Shown: positions 26,098 to 34,193 of the stretch, piece by piece
Layout of the letters: each line of letters begins with the position of its first letter
Numbering within the stretch: position 1 is the first letter of the stretch
Assembly (NCBI GenBank): GCA_035351315.1
Contig: DAOPVX010000002.1
Location: 41,339-105,338 of the forward strand
Length of the DNA: 64,000 nt
Origin: UBA1359 sp029570385
GTDB lineage: Bacteria > Patescibacteriota > Patescibacteriia > Patescibacteriales > Patescibacteriaceae
Direction: 5' to 3'
Made by a program: the position numbers and the translations under genes
The notes under the pieces: model-generated
What the model saw: only the letters and a program-made list of their open reading frames with translations
Database searches by the model: none
Told to the model about the DNA's origin: nothing

Positions 26098-26321
26098 AAT
26101 ACCAATTTATTTGGTTTTTAGATAGTTTTTGGTTTAGTCAGGGTTTAAAAAACCTCGCGGATTTTTTCCGCCGAGAAGTCTTTGAACCGACAGCTGAACC
26201 AATGGGAGAAATTTTTCGTTAAATTCAGTTCAACAAAATTAGATCAACCTCTATGGTTAATTGGTTTTGCGGTGCTGGTTTTTGCGGAAAAGCCAGTTTT
26301 TATTTTTAAGGTGATCCGGTT
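26098..26321 (+). promoter_or_regulatory. Structured leader between rpsJ and rplC
   Basis: The gap is unusually long for this operon and holds several hairpins. CTCGCGGA pairs with TCCGCCGAG (26154-26175, one bulge) around a T-rich loop, GGTTT/AAACC lies just before it, and a terminator-type hairpin closes the gap. No protein-coding frame of note is present. By analogy with the E. coli S10 leader, where L4 controls attenuation, this could be the control site of the block from rplC onward; the position after rpsJ is different. Confidence 0.55.
26275..26307 (+). terminator. Terminator-type hairpin just upstream of rplC
   Basis: CTGGTTTTT and AAAAGCCAG form a 9-bp stem (one G-U) with a GCGG tetraloop, followed by TTTTTATTTTT. 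A full terminator here would silence the ribosomal operon, so it is probably conditional. Confidence 0.7.
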
Positions 26322-27188
26322 ATGAAGTTTATTTTAGGCAAAAAATTGTCCATGACCCAGATTTGGCGCAATAACCTTGTTGTCCCGGTGACTCGTATTC
26401 AGGTGGAACCCTGCGTGATTACGCAGATTAAAACTGTTGCAACTGATGGTTACCGAGCCGTTCAGTTGGCTACCGGTAAGCGCAAAATCAAAAATATCGC
26501 CAAGCCGCAACGTGGTCATTTTGGTGCTTGGGGCAATTTTCAATACCTGCGCGAATTCAATTTAGATCAAGAGAAGGAACAGCCAGAAGCCAATTGGCAA
26601 GCTGGACAACAAGTTGCGATTAACAGTTTTATTCCCGGTGATCGGGTTCAAGTAACATCAACTAGCAAGGGCCGTGGTTTTCAGGGCGGCGTTAAGCGGC
26701 ATGGTTTTCGTGGTCAAGGTCGCACCCATGGTGTTAAAGATCAGCAGAGAATGCCTGGTTCAGTCGGAGCGACTGGTCCAGCCCACATTTTTAAAGGAAC
26801 ACGCATGGCTGGCCGTATGGGTGGTGAGCAAGTGACTATTAAGAATTTAGAGGTTGTTGAGGTTGATGAAGCTAATAGTTTTATTTATTTGAAGGGGGCG
26901 GTGCCCGGTTGGACTAATGGTTGGGTGTCAATTGTTGGATCTGGCGATTTATTGATTGTCGAGCCGGCGGCTGCCGTTGAAGAAGTTGAGACACCAGTTA
27001 TGGAAGATATTGTCGAAGCAGCTGCTCATGATACCGAAGGAAGTGTTAATCCAGAAGAAAACGCTGATTCGATTGTTGAAGATGCTATTGAATCAGCAAC
27101 TAAGGAGGAACCGGCGGCCGAAACCGAGGCTGATGCTGAAGAAAAAGCAGTGGCTGAGGAAGCGGCGGCCAATGAACCAGCAGCTTAA
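26322..27188 (+). CDS. rplC: Ribosomal protein uL3 with long acidic tail
   Basis: A 288-residue uL3, where about 205-215 is usual. The core is intact: LGKKLSMTQIW at the start, RGFQGGVKRHGFRGQGRTHG in the centre and AGRMGGEQVTIKNL near 165. After residue 210 comes a tail of about 80 residues rich in Glu and Ala (blocks such as EEVETPVMEDIVEAA and AETEADAEEKAVAEEAAA) with almost no basic residues. A strongly acidic tail on an RNA-binding protein is unusual. uL3 starts 50S assembly near the peptidyl-transferase centre. Confidence 0.96.
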   Translation: MKFILGKKLSMTQIWRNNLVVPVTRIQVEPCVITQIKTVATDGYRAVQLATGKRKIKNIAKPQRGHFGAWGNFQYLREFNLDQEKEQPEANWQAGQQVAINSFIPGDRVQVTSTSKGRGFQGGVKRHGFRGQGRTHGVKDQQRMPGSVGATGPAHIFKGTRMAGRMGGEQVTIKNLEVVEVDEANSFIYLKGAVPGWTNGWVSIVGSGDLLIVEPAAAVEEVETPVMEDIVEAAAHDTEGSVNPEENADSIVEDAIESATKEEPAAETEADAEEKAVAEEAAANEPAA

Positions 27189-27211
27189 TTTGCTTAGCTA
27201 AATTAACCGTT

Positions 27212-27880
27212 ATGATTAAATATCAAGTTTACAATCAACAGGCTGAAGTCGTTGGCGATCAAGAGCTAAGCCAAGAGGTTTTTGGTGTGGCTATTAATCC
27301 AGCTTTAGTTCATCAAGCGATGGTCGCTCAGCTAGCCAACACTCGTTCAGTGATTGCCGATACTAAGGATCGCAGCGAAGTCAGAGGTGGCGGCAAGAAG
27401 CCATGGAAGCAGAAAGGCACTGGCCGCGCTCGGGCTGGTTCTAACCGTAGTCCGATTTGGATTGGTGGTGGTGTCACTTTCGGTCCGACTAATGATCGTA
27501 ATTTTACTAAAAAGATTAATAAAAAAATGCTGAGTAAGGCCATCTGTATGGTTTTTAGCGATCGGGTCGCCAGTCATGATTTGATTATTGTTGATGATTT
27601 GACGGTTAAAGACGGCAAGACCAAGGAATTAAAAGCAATTATTGAAAAATTATTAGCGGCTGATCAGCAAGGTAGTCAAGTGGCTAAGCCGCGGACTCTT
27701 ATTTTGACCGGCAGCAGCATTGACTCTGTCAAGTTGGCTGGCCGCAATTTGCCACGAGTTCAGATTTTGAATGATCAGAATATTAATGTGGTCAGCTTGC
27801 TGCGGGCTAATAAATTTATTATTAGTCAGCAGGCGATTGCCAGTCTGCAGCAGCGTTACGGCACTGTGGCCGCTAAATAA
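27212..27880 (+). CDS. rplD: Ribosomal protein uL4
   Basis: A 222-residue uL4. The exit-tunnel loop SEVRGGGKKPWKQKGTGRARAGSNRSPIW is complete, with GPTNDRNF and KKMLSKAI after it. uL4 lines the nascent-chain tunnel and in E. coli also regulates the S10 operon. A slight extension at the C-terminus (SQQAIASLQQRYGTVAAK) is seen. Next to the candidate attenuator upstream of rplC, it is a possible regulator of that site. Confidence 0.97.
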   Translation: MIKYQVYNQQAEVVGDQELSQEVFGVAINPALVHQAMVAQLANTRSVIADTKDRSEVRGGGKKPWKQKGTGRARAGSNRSPIWIGGGVTFGPTNDRNFTKKINKKMLSKAICMVFSDRVASHDLIIVDDLTVKDGKTKELKAIIEKLLAADQQGSQVAKPRTLILTGSSIDSVKLAGRNLPRVQILNDQNINVVSLLRANKFIISQQAIASLQQRYGTVAAK

Positions 27881-27901
27881 GCTATTTGTTAAGATATCAG
27901 T

Positions 27902-28261
27902 ATGGAAAAGCAGAATAATAGTACGGCGGTTGTTGATGAGAAGATCGCCCAAGCCGATCGTCAGACGATTCGCCGCGGCCAATTGGCTGGAGTATTGATT
28001 AAGCCAGTGGTGACTGAGAAAGCGACGGCTGTCAATCATTTAAATCAATATGTTTTTATGGTGGCTAATAAGGCCAATAAGATTGATATTGCTAAAGCTG
28101 TGCTGGTTTTTTATGGTATTGAACCGGTCGCGGTCAATATTATCAATGTGGCTGGCAAAAAAGTAGCGCGCGGCAAGATCAAGGGCCAGCGTAATGATTG
28201 GAAAAAAGCCATTGTGACTTTGCCGGCTGGCAAGACCATTCAGATTTATGAGGGTGTGTAA
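27902..28261 (+). CDS. rplW: Ribosomal protein uL23
   Basis: A 119-residue uL23 with a 30-residue N-terminal extension (rich in Gln, Asn and Asp) before the usual LIKPVVTEKAT start at about 37. YVFMVANKANKIDIAKAV and the KRKVARGK-like VAGKKVARGK loop follow. It sits at the tunnel exit and is the docking site for trigger factor and SRP. Order rplD-rplW-rplB is standard. Confidence 0.95.
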   Translation: MEKQNNSTAVVDEKIAQADRQTIRRGQLAGVLIKPVVTEKATAVNHLNQYVFMVANKANKIDIAKAVLVFYGIEPVAVNIINVAGKKVARGKIKGQRNDWKKAIVTLPAGKTIQIYEGV

Positions 28262-28279
28262 TATTTACTAAGTTAAGCG

Positions 28280-29125
28280 ATGATTATGCCTATCAGAAAA
28301 GTTAAACCGACAACTTCTGGCCTGCGTGGATCCAGTTTTGATAATTTTAGTGATATTACCAGCACCACTCCGGAGCGTCGGTTATTAGTTATTCGTAAAC
28401 AAAAAGGTGGTCGCAATAATCAAGGTAAAATTACTGTCCGTCATCGCGGCGGCGGCCACAAGCGTTATATTAGAATCGTTGATTTCAAGCGCGATAAATT
28501 TGATATTCCTGGCCAGGTTATGACCATTGAGTATGATCCTAATCGCGGTGCTCGCTTAGCTTTAGTGCGTTATGCCGATGGCGAAAAACGTTATATTATT
28601 GCTCCAGTTGATTTGCAAGTTGGTCAGACAATTTTAAGCTCTAAGAAATTAATTGAAATTAAAACGGGTAATGCTTTGCCATTAGAGTATATTCCCGCCG
28701 GCATGCCGGTTCACAATGTTGAATTACGGCCTGGGTTCGGCGGCAAGCTAGCCCGATCGGCTGGTAACGCTTTGTATGTTATGGGCGTGGAAAAGAAATT
28801 TGCTCAATTAAAAATGCCGTCTGGCGAAATCCGTTTAGTCAGCAAGGCCTGTTTGTGCACCGTCGGTCAAGTTGGCAACCAGGACATTGCCCGGATTAAT
28901 TTGGGCAAAGCCGGCCGAAATCGTCATTTAGGTATTCGTCCGACAGTTCGTGGTACTGCCATGAATCCGGTTGATCATCCACATGGCGGCGGCGAAGGCA
29001 ATCAGCCGATTGGTTTGAAATATCCTAAGACCCCTTGGGGTAAGCATGCTTTGGGTGTTCGCACTCGCGACCCGAAAGCGTCCAGTAATTATTTAATTAT
29101 CCAACGCCGCAAGAAGAAGCGTTAA
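28280..29125 (+). CDS. rplB: Ribosomal protein uL2
   Basis: A 281-residue uL2, of normal length. PIRKVKPTTSGLR, GGRNNQGKITVRHRGGGHKR and the catalytic-centre loop NPVDHPHGGGEGNQPIG with its conserved His are present, ending in SSNYLIIQRRKKKR. It binds the peptidyl-transferase centre and bridges the subunits. The frame has ATG ATT ATG at the start; the second ATG at 28286 is an equally good choice. Confidence 0.97.
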   Translation: MIMPIRKVKPTTSGLRGSSFDNFSDITSTTPERRLLVIRKQKGGRNNQGKITVRHRGGGHKRYIRIVDFKRDKFDIPGQVMTIEYDPNRGARLALVRYADGEKRYIIAPVDLQVGQTILSSKKLIEIKTGNALPLEYIPAGMPVHNVELRPGFGGKLARSAGNALYVMGVEKKFAQLKMPSGEIRLVSKACLCTVGQVGNQDIARINLGKAGRNRHLGIRPTVRGTAMNPVDHPHGGGEGNQPIGLKYPKTPWGKHALGVRTRDPKASSNYLIIQRRKKKR

Positions 29126-29152
29126 ACTTTGTTAATTTATATTGACTAGCCT

Positions 29153-29437
29153 ATGTCCAGAAGTTTAAAAAAAGGCCCTTATATTAATGAACGGTTGATT
29201 GCGAAAATCAAGAAATTGGCCGTTGGCGATAAAACTGTTATCAAAACCTGGGATCGTGCTTGCACTATCACTCCAGAAATGATCGGTTTTGTTATCGGTG
29301 TTCATAATGGTCGTCAGCATATACCGGTGTTGATTAGCGAGAGCATGATCGGCCACAAGCTTGGTGAGTTTTCACCAACTCGTAAATTCGTCAGTCATGG
29401 CGGCAAGATGGCCAAGGCTCAGGCTAAGGGCAAGTAA
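29153..29437 (+). CDS. rpsS: Ribosomal protein uS19
   Basis: A 94-residue uS19: MSRSLKKGPYINERL at the start, TWDRACTITPEMIGFVIGVHNGRQHIPV in the middle and HKLGEFSPTRKFVSHG near the end. It forms a dimer with uS13 in the 30S head. The length is normal and the order rplB-rpsS-rplV is standard. A very short leader separates it from rplB. Confidence 0.97.
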   Translation: MSRSLKKGPYINERLIAKIKKLAVGDKTVIKTWDRACTITPEMIGFVIGVHNGRQHIPVLISESMIGHKLGEFSPTRKFVSHGGKMAKAQAKGK

Positions 29438-29463
29438 TTTATTAGCTAACTAAGATTCAGTAT

Positions 29464-30021
29464 ATGGAGATTACCGCACAAGCCAAACATATTCGCATTT
29501 CGCCCCGCAAAGCCGGCCTAGTTGCTAGTTTAGTTCGCGGCCGCCAAGTCAATGAAGCGTTAGCTCAATTAAAATTTGTCAATAAAAAGGCCGGTCGTTT
29601 TATTAGCAAATTATTGGTATCAGCTATTGCTAACGCCAAGCATAATTATGATTTGACCGCCGACAATCTGACTATTAAACAAATTTGGGTCGGCAAAGGC
29701 GCTACTTTTCATCGCTGGATGCCTAAGGCGCACGGTCGGGCCACTCCAATCAATAAAACCACTAGCCATATTACTATCGTTCTGGGCGAAATTAAGGATA
29801 GCGGTTTAAAAATTGCTCGGAGAGTTGAGGCTGAAGTGCCGATTAAGTTAAGTGAATTAGCCAGTAAAGGCGAGAGCAAGAATTTAGATAAGGCTGATCA
29901 GGCTAAAGAATTAGCTAATGAAGCCGAAGCCAAGGCTGAGACCTTTGAACAAGCGGCCAAGCGTGATGGTGGTTCTAAGTCTGGTTTTGTGAAGAAAGTT
30001 TTTCAGCGTAAAGCCGGTTAA
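29464..30021 (+). CDS. rplV: Ribosomal protein uL22 with charged C-terminal extension
   Basis: A 185-residue uL22; usual forms have 110-120. The core is the first 115 residues (AKHIRISPRKAGLVASLVRGR, FHRWMPKAHGRATPINKTTSHITIVL). The rest is an extension rich in Ala, Glu and Lys, with heptad-like AKELANEAEAKAETFEQAAKR that could be helical, ending in a basic GFVKKVFQRKAG. uL22 reaches the exit tunnel. Such tails are seen in some Patescibacteria, but their use is not known. Confidence 0.95.
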   Translation: MEITAQAKHIRISPRKAGLVASLVRGRQVNEALAQLKFVNKKAGRFISKLLVSAIANAKHNYDLTADNLTIKQIWVGKGATFHRWMPKAHGRATPINKTTSHITIVLGEIKDSGLKIARRVEAEVPIKLSELASKGESKNLDKADQAKELANEAEAKAETFEQAAKRDGGSKSGFVKKVFQRKAG

Positions 30022-30034
30022 TTAAATTATTCTT

Positions 30035-30724
30035 ATGGGACACAAAGTTAATCCAAAAATTTTCCGTATTGGCATCATTAAGACTTGGCCATCCAAATGG
30101 TTCAAGCAAGGCCAGCAGTATATCAAGAATTTACAGCAAGATGTCAAGTTGCGTGATTTTCTTTTCAGTAATTTACGGGTCGCCGGCTTGGATCGGGTTG
30201 AGATTGAACGTAGCGCTAATAAGGTTTCAGTCAGTCTGTTCGTGGCTAAGCCTGGCTTAGTTATCGGCCATGGCGGTACTGGCGCTGAAGATTTAAAGAA
30301 AAAATTACATAGTCAATTCTTAAAGAATTTTCGTTTGCATGATATCAGTTTAAATATTGGTGAAGTTAATCGGCCCAATTTGAGTGCCAATATTTTAGCT
30401 CAGACCATGGCTTTAGAATTGGAACAGCGGGCGCCTTTTCGCAAAATAATGAAACAGACCATCAACCGCGCTGAGCGTTCTGGCGCTTTAGGGGTTAAGG
30501 TTATGGTCAGCGGACGGTTAAATGGCGCTGAAATTGCTCGGACCGAGGTTTTAACTTCTGGTAAAGTTCCTTTGCATACTTTACGCGCTGATATAGATTA
30601 TGCCCGCAGCACTGCCTATACCACCTTTGGTACTATCGGTATCAAAGTCTGGGTTTATCGCGGCGAAGTTTTTGATAATATTGAGGAGGTTAAAGGCGAA
30701 GTCGTTGGCCAGCGGCTGCGTTAG
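30035..30724 (+). CDS. rpsC: Ribosomal protein uS3
   Basis: A 229-residue uS3 with the start MGHKVNPKIFRIGIIKTW, the KH domain GLVIGHGGTGAEDLKKKL (about 75-92; GHGG for the common GRGG) and the C-terminal half GVKVMVSGRLNGAEIARTE with GTIGIKVWVYRGE. It lines the mRNA entry of the 30S subunit and, with uS4, unwinds mRNA. Length is normal. Confidence 0.97.
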   Translation: MGHKVNPKIFRIGIIKTWPSKWFKQGQQYIKNLQQDVKLRDFLFSNLRVAGLDRVEIERSANKVSVSLFVAKPGLVIGHGGTGAEDLKKKLHSQFLKNFRLHDISLNIGEVNRPNLSANILAQTMALELEQRAPFRKIMKQTINRAERSGALGVKVMVSGRLNGAEIARTEVLTSGKVPLHTLRADIDYARSTAYTTFGTIGIKVWVYRGEVFDNIEEVKGEVVGQRLR

Positions 30725-30748
30725 TTTATAAAAGTTAAGCAGACCAGT

Positions 30749-31165
30749 ATGTTAATGCCCAAGAAAACTAAATATCGTAAATCACATAAAGCCAAGCGCG
30801 GCGGTGTGGCTACTCGTGGCACTACTATCAGTTTTGGCAGTTATGGCTTAAAAGCCACTACCGCTTGCTGGGTGACCGCTCGTCAAATTGAGGCGGCTCG
30901 TCGAGTTATTACCCGTTATGTCCAGCGGACTGGCAAATTATGGATTCGTATTTTTCCAGATCGTCCGGTTACTGCTAAAGGTGGCGAAATTCCGATGGGT
31001 AAGGGTAAAGGAGCCGTTGATCATTATATTGTTCCAGTCAAGCCCGGTGTTATTATGTTTGAGATTGAAGGTATTGATGAAAAGCGTGCCCGCGAGGCTA
31101 TGAATTTAGCTGCTTACAAATTACCAGTTAAGTGTCAGTTTGTCGGCCGCGATCAGCTTAACTAA
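30749..31165 (+). CDS. rplP: Ribosomal protein uL16
   Basis: A 138-residue uL16: MLMPKKTKYRKSHK start, GGVATRGTTISFGSYGLKA, RIFPDRPVTAKGGEIPMGKGKGAVD and the KCQFVGRD end. It organises the A-site tRNA elbow region of the 50S. Two start codons (30749 and 30755) are possible; the second (MPKKTKYRK) matches the family best. rpmC follows at once. Confidence 0.97.
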   Translation: MLMPKKTKYRKSHKAKRGGVATRGTTISFGSYGLKATTACWVTARQIEAARRVITRYVQRTGKLWIRIFPDRPVTAKGGEIPMGKGKGAVDHYIVPVKPGVIMFEIEGIDEKRAREAMNLAAYKLPVKCQFVGRDQLN

Positions 31166-31183
31166 TTGTTTATTGTGAAGACT

Positions 31184-31372
31184 ATGGAATATCGAGATTT
31201 ACAAACCAAGAGCGAGCACGAATTGCAACTGATGTTGGCCGAAAAACGCGCCGAATTAAAAGATCTGCGTTTTAAGAATGCCAGTCATCAGCTGAAGGCA
31301 GTGCGGCATATTAGAGCGGTCCGCCAAACAGTGGCTCGCCTGTTAACTTTATTAAATAATCGCCAGAAATAA
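31184..31372 (+). CDS. rpmC: Ribosomal protein uL29
   Basis: A 62-residue uL29, a helical hairpin near the tunnel exit. MEYRDLQTKSEHELQLMLAEKRAELKDLRF and the HIRAVRQTVARLLTLL second helix are typical. A longer frame starting at TTG 31166 would add six residues; the ATG at 31184 gives the normal N-terminus. Stands between rplP and rpsQ as in most bacteria. Confidence 0.95.
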   Translation: MEYRDLQTKSEHELQLMLAEKRAELKDLRFKNASHQLKAVRHIRAVRQTVARLLTLLNNRQK

Positions 31373-31374
31373 TT

Positions 31375-31647
31375 ATGACCAAGCAGAATCAGGTCGCTGC
31401 CCCTAAACAGGCCATGCGCAAAAAATTTCGTGGTGTTGTTGTCAGCGATAAGATGGAAAAAACCATTGTGGTTAAAGTGGAACGGGTGAAAGTTCATCCC
31501 AAGTATCACAAGCGTTATACTGTTAGCCGCAAATATAAGGTTCATGACGAGGCTGGAACTTGCCAGCTTGGCGATCAGGTAACCTTTGTGGAGTGCCGTC
31601 CGTTATCTAAAGATAAGCGCTGGCGAGTTTTGGTTAATAGCCGTTAA
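31375..31647 (+). CDS. rpsQ: Ribosomal protein uS17
   Basis: A 90-residue uS17: KKFRGVVVSDKMEKTIVVKVERVKVHPKYHKRY, then DEAGTCQLGDQVTFVECRPLSKDKRWRV. It binds 16S rRNA in the body of the 30S. It has an N-terminal tail of about 14 residues (MTKQNQVAAPKQAM). The gene begins two bases after the rpmC stop. Confidence 0.96.
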   Translation: MTKQNQVAAPKQAMRKKFRGVVVSDKMEKTIVVKVERVKVHPKYHKRYTVSRKYKVHDEAGTCQLGDQVTFVECRPLSKDKRWRVLVNSR

Positions 31648-31670
31648 TTTGTTAATTAGTTATCATCCGT

Positions 31671-32042
31671 ATGATTCAAGTTCAAACCGTATTAAAAGTA
31701 GCTGATAACTCTGGCGCTAAGAAAGTGCAGTGCATTCGTTTAATGAAGGGTTATCGACGGCACTATGCTAGTGTTGGCGATATGATCATGGTGACTGTTA
31801 AAGAAGCGGTGCCGCATGCGGCTGTGAAAAAAAGCGATGTCTTGCCGGCGGTTATTGTCCGGACGACCAAAGAAATTCGTCGGGCCGATGGTAGCTATAT
31901 CCGTTTTGATGAAAACGCCTGTGTTATTGTTGATAAAAAAAATCATGAACCGCGCGGAAGCCGTATTTTTGGGCCAATCCCTCGTGAAGTCCGCCGGGCC
32001 GGCTTTGTTAAGATTGCTTCATTGGCGCCGGAAGTCTTATAA
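31671..32042 (+). CDS. rplN: Ribosomal protein uL14
   Basis: A 123-residue uL14, among the most conserved ribosomal proteins: MIQVQTVLKVADNSGAKKVQCI, VIVRTTKEIRRADGSYIRFDENACVI, PRGSRIFGPIPREVR. It touches bridge B5/B8 and recruits RsfS in silencing. Length and order are standard. No unusual residue was noticed. Confidence 0.98.
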   Translation: MIQVQTVLKVADNSGAKKVQCIRLMKGYRRHYASVGDMIMVTVKEAVPHAAVKKSDVLPAVIVRTTKEIRRADGSYIRFDENACVIVDKKNHEPRGSRIFGPIPREVRRAGFVKIASLAPEVL

Positions 32043-32060
32043 TCAGTAATTAATCCAGTT

Positions 32061-32393
32061 ATGAAGATTAAAAAGAATGATAAAGTATTAATTTTAGCTG
32101 GCAAAGATCGCGGCAAGACCGGCAAGGTATTGCAAGCTTTTCCTCGTCAGCAAAGAGCCAGCGTTGAAGGTATCAATTTACTGATAAAGCATATCCGGCC
32201 GCAACGCCGCGGCGAACATGGTCAGCGGATTGAATTTCCAGCCCCGCTGCATATTTCTAATTTGCAATTGATTTGTCCGCAGTGCGGTAAGCCGGCGCGG
32301 GTCGGTTATAAATATTTGGCAGTCAAAGAGGGCGATAAAACCAAGGCTCGCAAGGTCAGATTGTGTCGCCGCTGCCAACAATTGATTGACTAG
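32061..32393 (+). CDS. rplX: Ribosomal protein uL24, zinc-ribbon form
   Basis: A 110-residue uL24: KIKKNDKVLILAGKDRGKTGKVL (KOW motif, 5-30), EGINLLIKHIRPQ, and two CxxC pairs (CPQCGKP and CRRCQQ) towards the C-terminus that can bind zinc. It is an early assembly protein. The stop codon region overlaps the first in-frame codons of a longer rplE frame; with the rplE ATG at 32407 there is a 13-bp gap. Confidence 0.95.
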   Translation: MKIKKNDKVLILAGKDRGKTGKVLQAFPRQQRASVEGINLLIKHIRPQRRGEHGQRIEFPAPLHISNLQLICPQCGKPARVGYKYLAVKEGDKTKARKVRLCRRCQQLID

Positions 32394-32406
32394 TAAACAT
32401 TATTTT

Positions 32407-32946
32407 ATGCGCTTGAAAGAAAAATACAACAAAGAAATAATCCCGGCCTTAAAAAAGGAATTTAAGTACGCCAATCTTTTTGATGTACCTAAATTAACTA
32501 AAGCGGTGGTTAATGTTGGTGTTGGCCGATTTACCAAAGACAAGGCCTATATTGAGAATGTTTGTGAAACGCTAGCTAAGATTACCGGTCAGCAGCCAAT
32601 ACTAAACCCGGCTCGCAAATCAATTTCCGCTTTTAAAATTCGTGAAGGCATGATTGTTGGAGTATCAGTAACTTTGCGCGGTCAGCGCATGTATGATTTT
32701 ATTGAAAAATTGGTGGCTGTTTCGTTGCCGAGAATTCGTGATTTTCGCGGTTTGAACAGCAAACTAGTTGATCGTAGCGGTAATTTAAGTATTGGCATTA
32801 AAGAAAGCTCTTGTTTTCCAGAAATCCGCTCCGATGAAATTGAAAAATCTCATGGGTTAGAAATATGTTTGGCAACCACTGCCAAAACTAGAGAGGAAGG
32901 GTTAGCCTTGTTTAAATTGATGGGTTTTCCTTTCAAGACTGAATAA
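32407..32946 (+). CDS. rplE: Ribosomal protein uL5
   Basis: A 179-residue uL5 from the ATG at 32407: MRLKEKYNKEIIPALKKEF, NVGVGRFTKD, PILNPARKSISAFKIREG, SLPRIRDFRGL and GIKESSCFPEI are family landmarks. It binds 5S rRNA and the P-site tRNA elbow. An earlier in-frame codon at 32386 would add seven residues (MTSKHYF) that overlap rplX, so it is rejected as the start. Confidence 0.96.
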   Translation: MRLKEKYNKEIIPALKKEFKYANLFDVPKLTKAVVNVGVGRFTKDKAYIENVCETLAKITGQQPILNPARKSISAFKIREGMIVGVSVTLRGQRMYDFIEKLVAVSLPRIRDFRGLNSKLVDRSGNLSIGIKESSCFPEIRSDEIEKSHGLEICLATTAKTREEGLALFKLMGFPFKTE

Positions 32947-32972
32947 GTTTTATTAACTACTAGAAGAAGACT

Positions 32973-33158
32973 ATGGCCAGAAGAGCGTTAATTGTCAAAG
33001 CCAAAAAAACCCCTAAATTTTCCAGTCGGATTGTGCGCCGCTGTTGGCGCTGTGGGCGTAATCATGGCTATATGCGGGATTTTGGAATCTGCCGCATTTG
33101 TTTTCGGGAGTTAGCTAGCAATGGCGACTTACCGGGTATTACTAAGTCCAGTTGGTAA
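32973..33158 (+). CDS. rpsN: Ribosomal protein uS14, zinc-binding type Z
   Basis: A 61-residue uS14 of the short zinc form: MARRALIVKAKKTPKFSSRIVRRCWRCGR with CWRC (24-27) and CRIC (40-43), then FRELASNGDLPGITKSSW. Type Z is ancestral and usual in Patescibacteria, Firmicutes and Actinobacteria. It belongs to the 30S head. Order rplE-rpsN-rpsH is standard. Confidence 0.97.
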   Translation: MARRALIVKAKKTPKFSSRIVRRCWRCGRNHGYMRDFGICRICFRELASNGDLPGITKSSW

Positions 33159-33195
33159 ATTATATATTTTTACAAATTCCTAAGTTCACCTTATT

Positions 33196-33609
33196 ATGAT
33201 AGATCCAATTTCCGACATGCTGTCTCGTATCAGGAATGCCGCGGCTGTTAAAAAGGCCGAGGTTGTCCTGCCGATGAGCAAGTTGAAATATAATATTGCC
33301 AAAATATTGGAACGCGAAGGCTTTCTGGCTGGCGTTGAGATTATTAACCCAGATTCGGCTAAAAATAAAACCGCCGCTTTTGCTGAATTGCGCTTAGTTT
33401 TGAAATATCACAACAACGGTCAATCAGTCATTACGGCCATCAACCGGATTAGTCGTCCAGGTCGGCGAGTTTATTCTGGCAAAGAAAAATTGCCAGTAGT
33501 GGTTAATAATTTCGGTATCGCCATTATTTCTACTTCCGCTGGCCTGTTGACCAATAAAGAAGCGCGCCAGAAAGGAATAGGCGGTGAAGTTTTGTGTAGC
33601 GTCTATTAA
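33196..33609 (+). CDS. rpsH: Ribosomal protein uS8
   Basis: A 137-residue uS8: DPISDMLSRIRNAAAVKKAEVVLPMSKLKYNIAKIL at the start, ISRPGRRVYSGKEKLPVV and GIAIISTSAGLLTNKEARQKGIGGEVLCSVY at the end. It binds helix 21 of 16S rRNA and represses the spc operon in E. coli. It is slightly longer than the E. coli protein because of an inserted loop (INPDSAKNKTAAF). Confidence 0.97.
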   Translation: MIDPISDMLSRIRNAAAVKKAEVVLPMSKLKYNIAKILEREGFLAGVEIINPDSAKNKTAAFAELRLVLKYHNNGQSVITAINRISRPGRRVYSGKEKLPVVVNNFGIAIISTSAGLLTNKEARQKGIGGEVLCSVY

Positions 33610-33632
33610 TTTGTTGATAATTGATTAAGCAT

Positions 33633-34172
33633 ATGTCAAGATTAGGAAAATTACCGATTATTTTGCCAGCCGGCACCACTGCCGTTTTGGATAAGGGAAT
33701 TCTAACGGTTAATGGTCCCAAGGGCCAACTCCAGCAAGCCATCCACAAATTTATTAAGGTGGTTATTGAGGACGGCGCTATTATGGTTAATGTTGACAAT
33801 AAAGACGAACGTCAGCAGCGAGCTTTTTGGGGATTATTTCATAAGTTGATCGGTAATATGGTTATCGGTGTTAGTCAGGGTTATGAAAAGAAGCTGGAGA
33901 TTAACGGTGTTGGTTATCGGGTTAGTATTGCTGGCCAGAAACTAACTCTCAACCTAGGTTTTTCTCATCCAGTTGATTTTATTTTGCCTGATGGTATCAA
34001 GGGGCAGGTGGAGGCCAATATTATTACTTTGACCGGTATTGATAAGCAATTGGTCGGGGAGATTGCCGCCCAGATTCGTCGCCAGAGAAAGCCGGAGCCA
34101 TACAAAGGGAAAGGTATCAAATATATTGATGAAGTTATCCGTCGCAAGGCCGGCAAGACTTCAGCTAAATAA
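33633..34172 (+). CDS. rplF: Ribosomal protein uL6
   Basis: A 179-residue uL6 with two repeats of the family fold: MSRLGKLPIILPAGTTAVL, GVSQGYEKKLEINGVGYRV, and RKPEPYKGKGIKYIDEVIRRKAGKT at the end, the signature motif. It lies near the factor-binding site. The ATG at 33633 is preferred over 33621, which would add MIKH in front of the usual start. Confidence 0.97.
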   Translation: MSRLGKLPIILPAGTTAVLDKGILTVNGPKGQLQQAIHKFIKVVIEDGAIMVNVDNKDERQQRAFWGLFHKLIGNMVIGVSQGYEKKLEINGVGYRVSIAGQKLTLNLGFSHPVDFILPDGIKGQVEANIITLTGIDKQLVGEIAAQIRRQRKPEPYKGKGIKYIDEVIRRKAGKTSAK

Positions 34173-34193
34173 GCTAGCTAATTTTAGAATGAT

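Noticed and set aside
27653..28039. A 128-residue minus-strand frame across rplD and rplW
   Set aside because: It covers two conserved ribosomal protein genes and matches nothing known.
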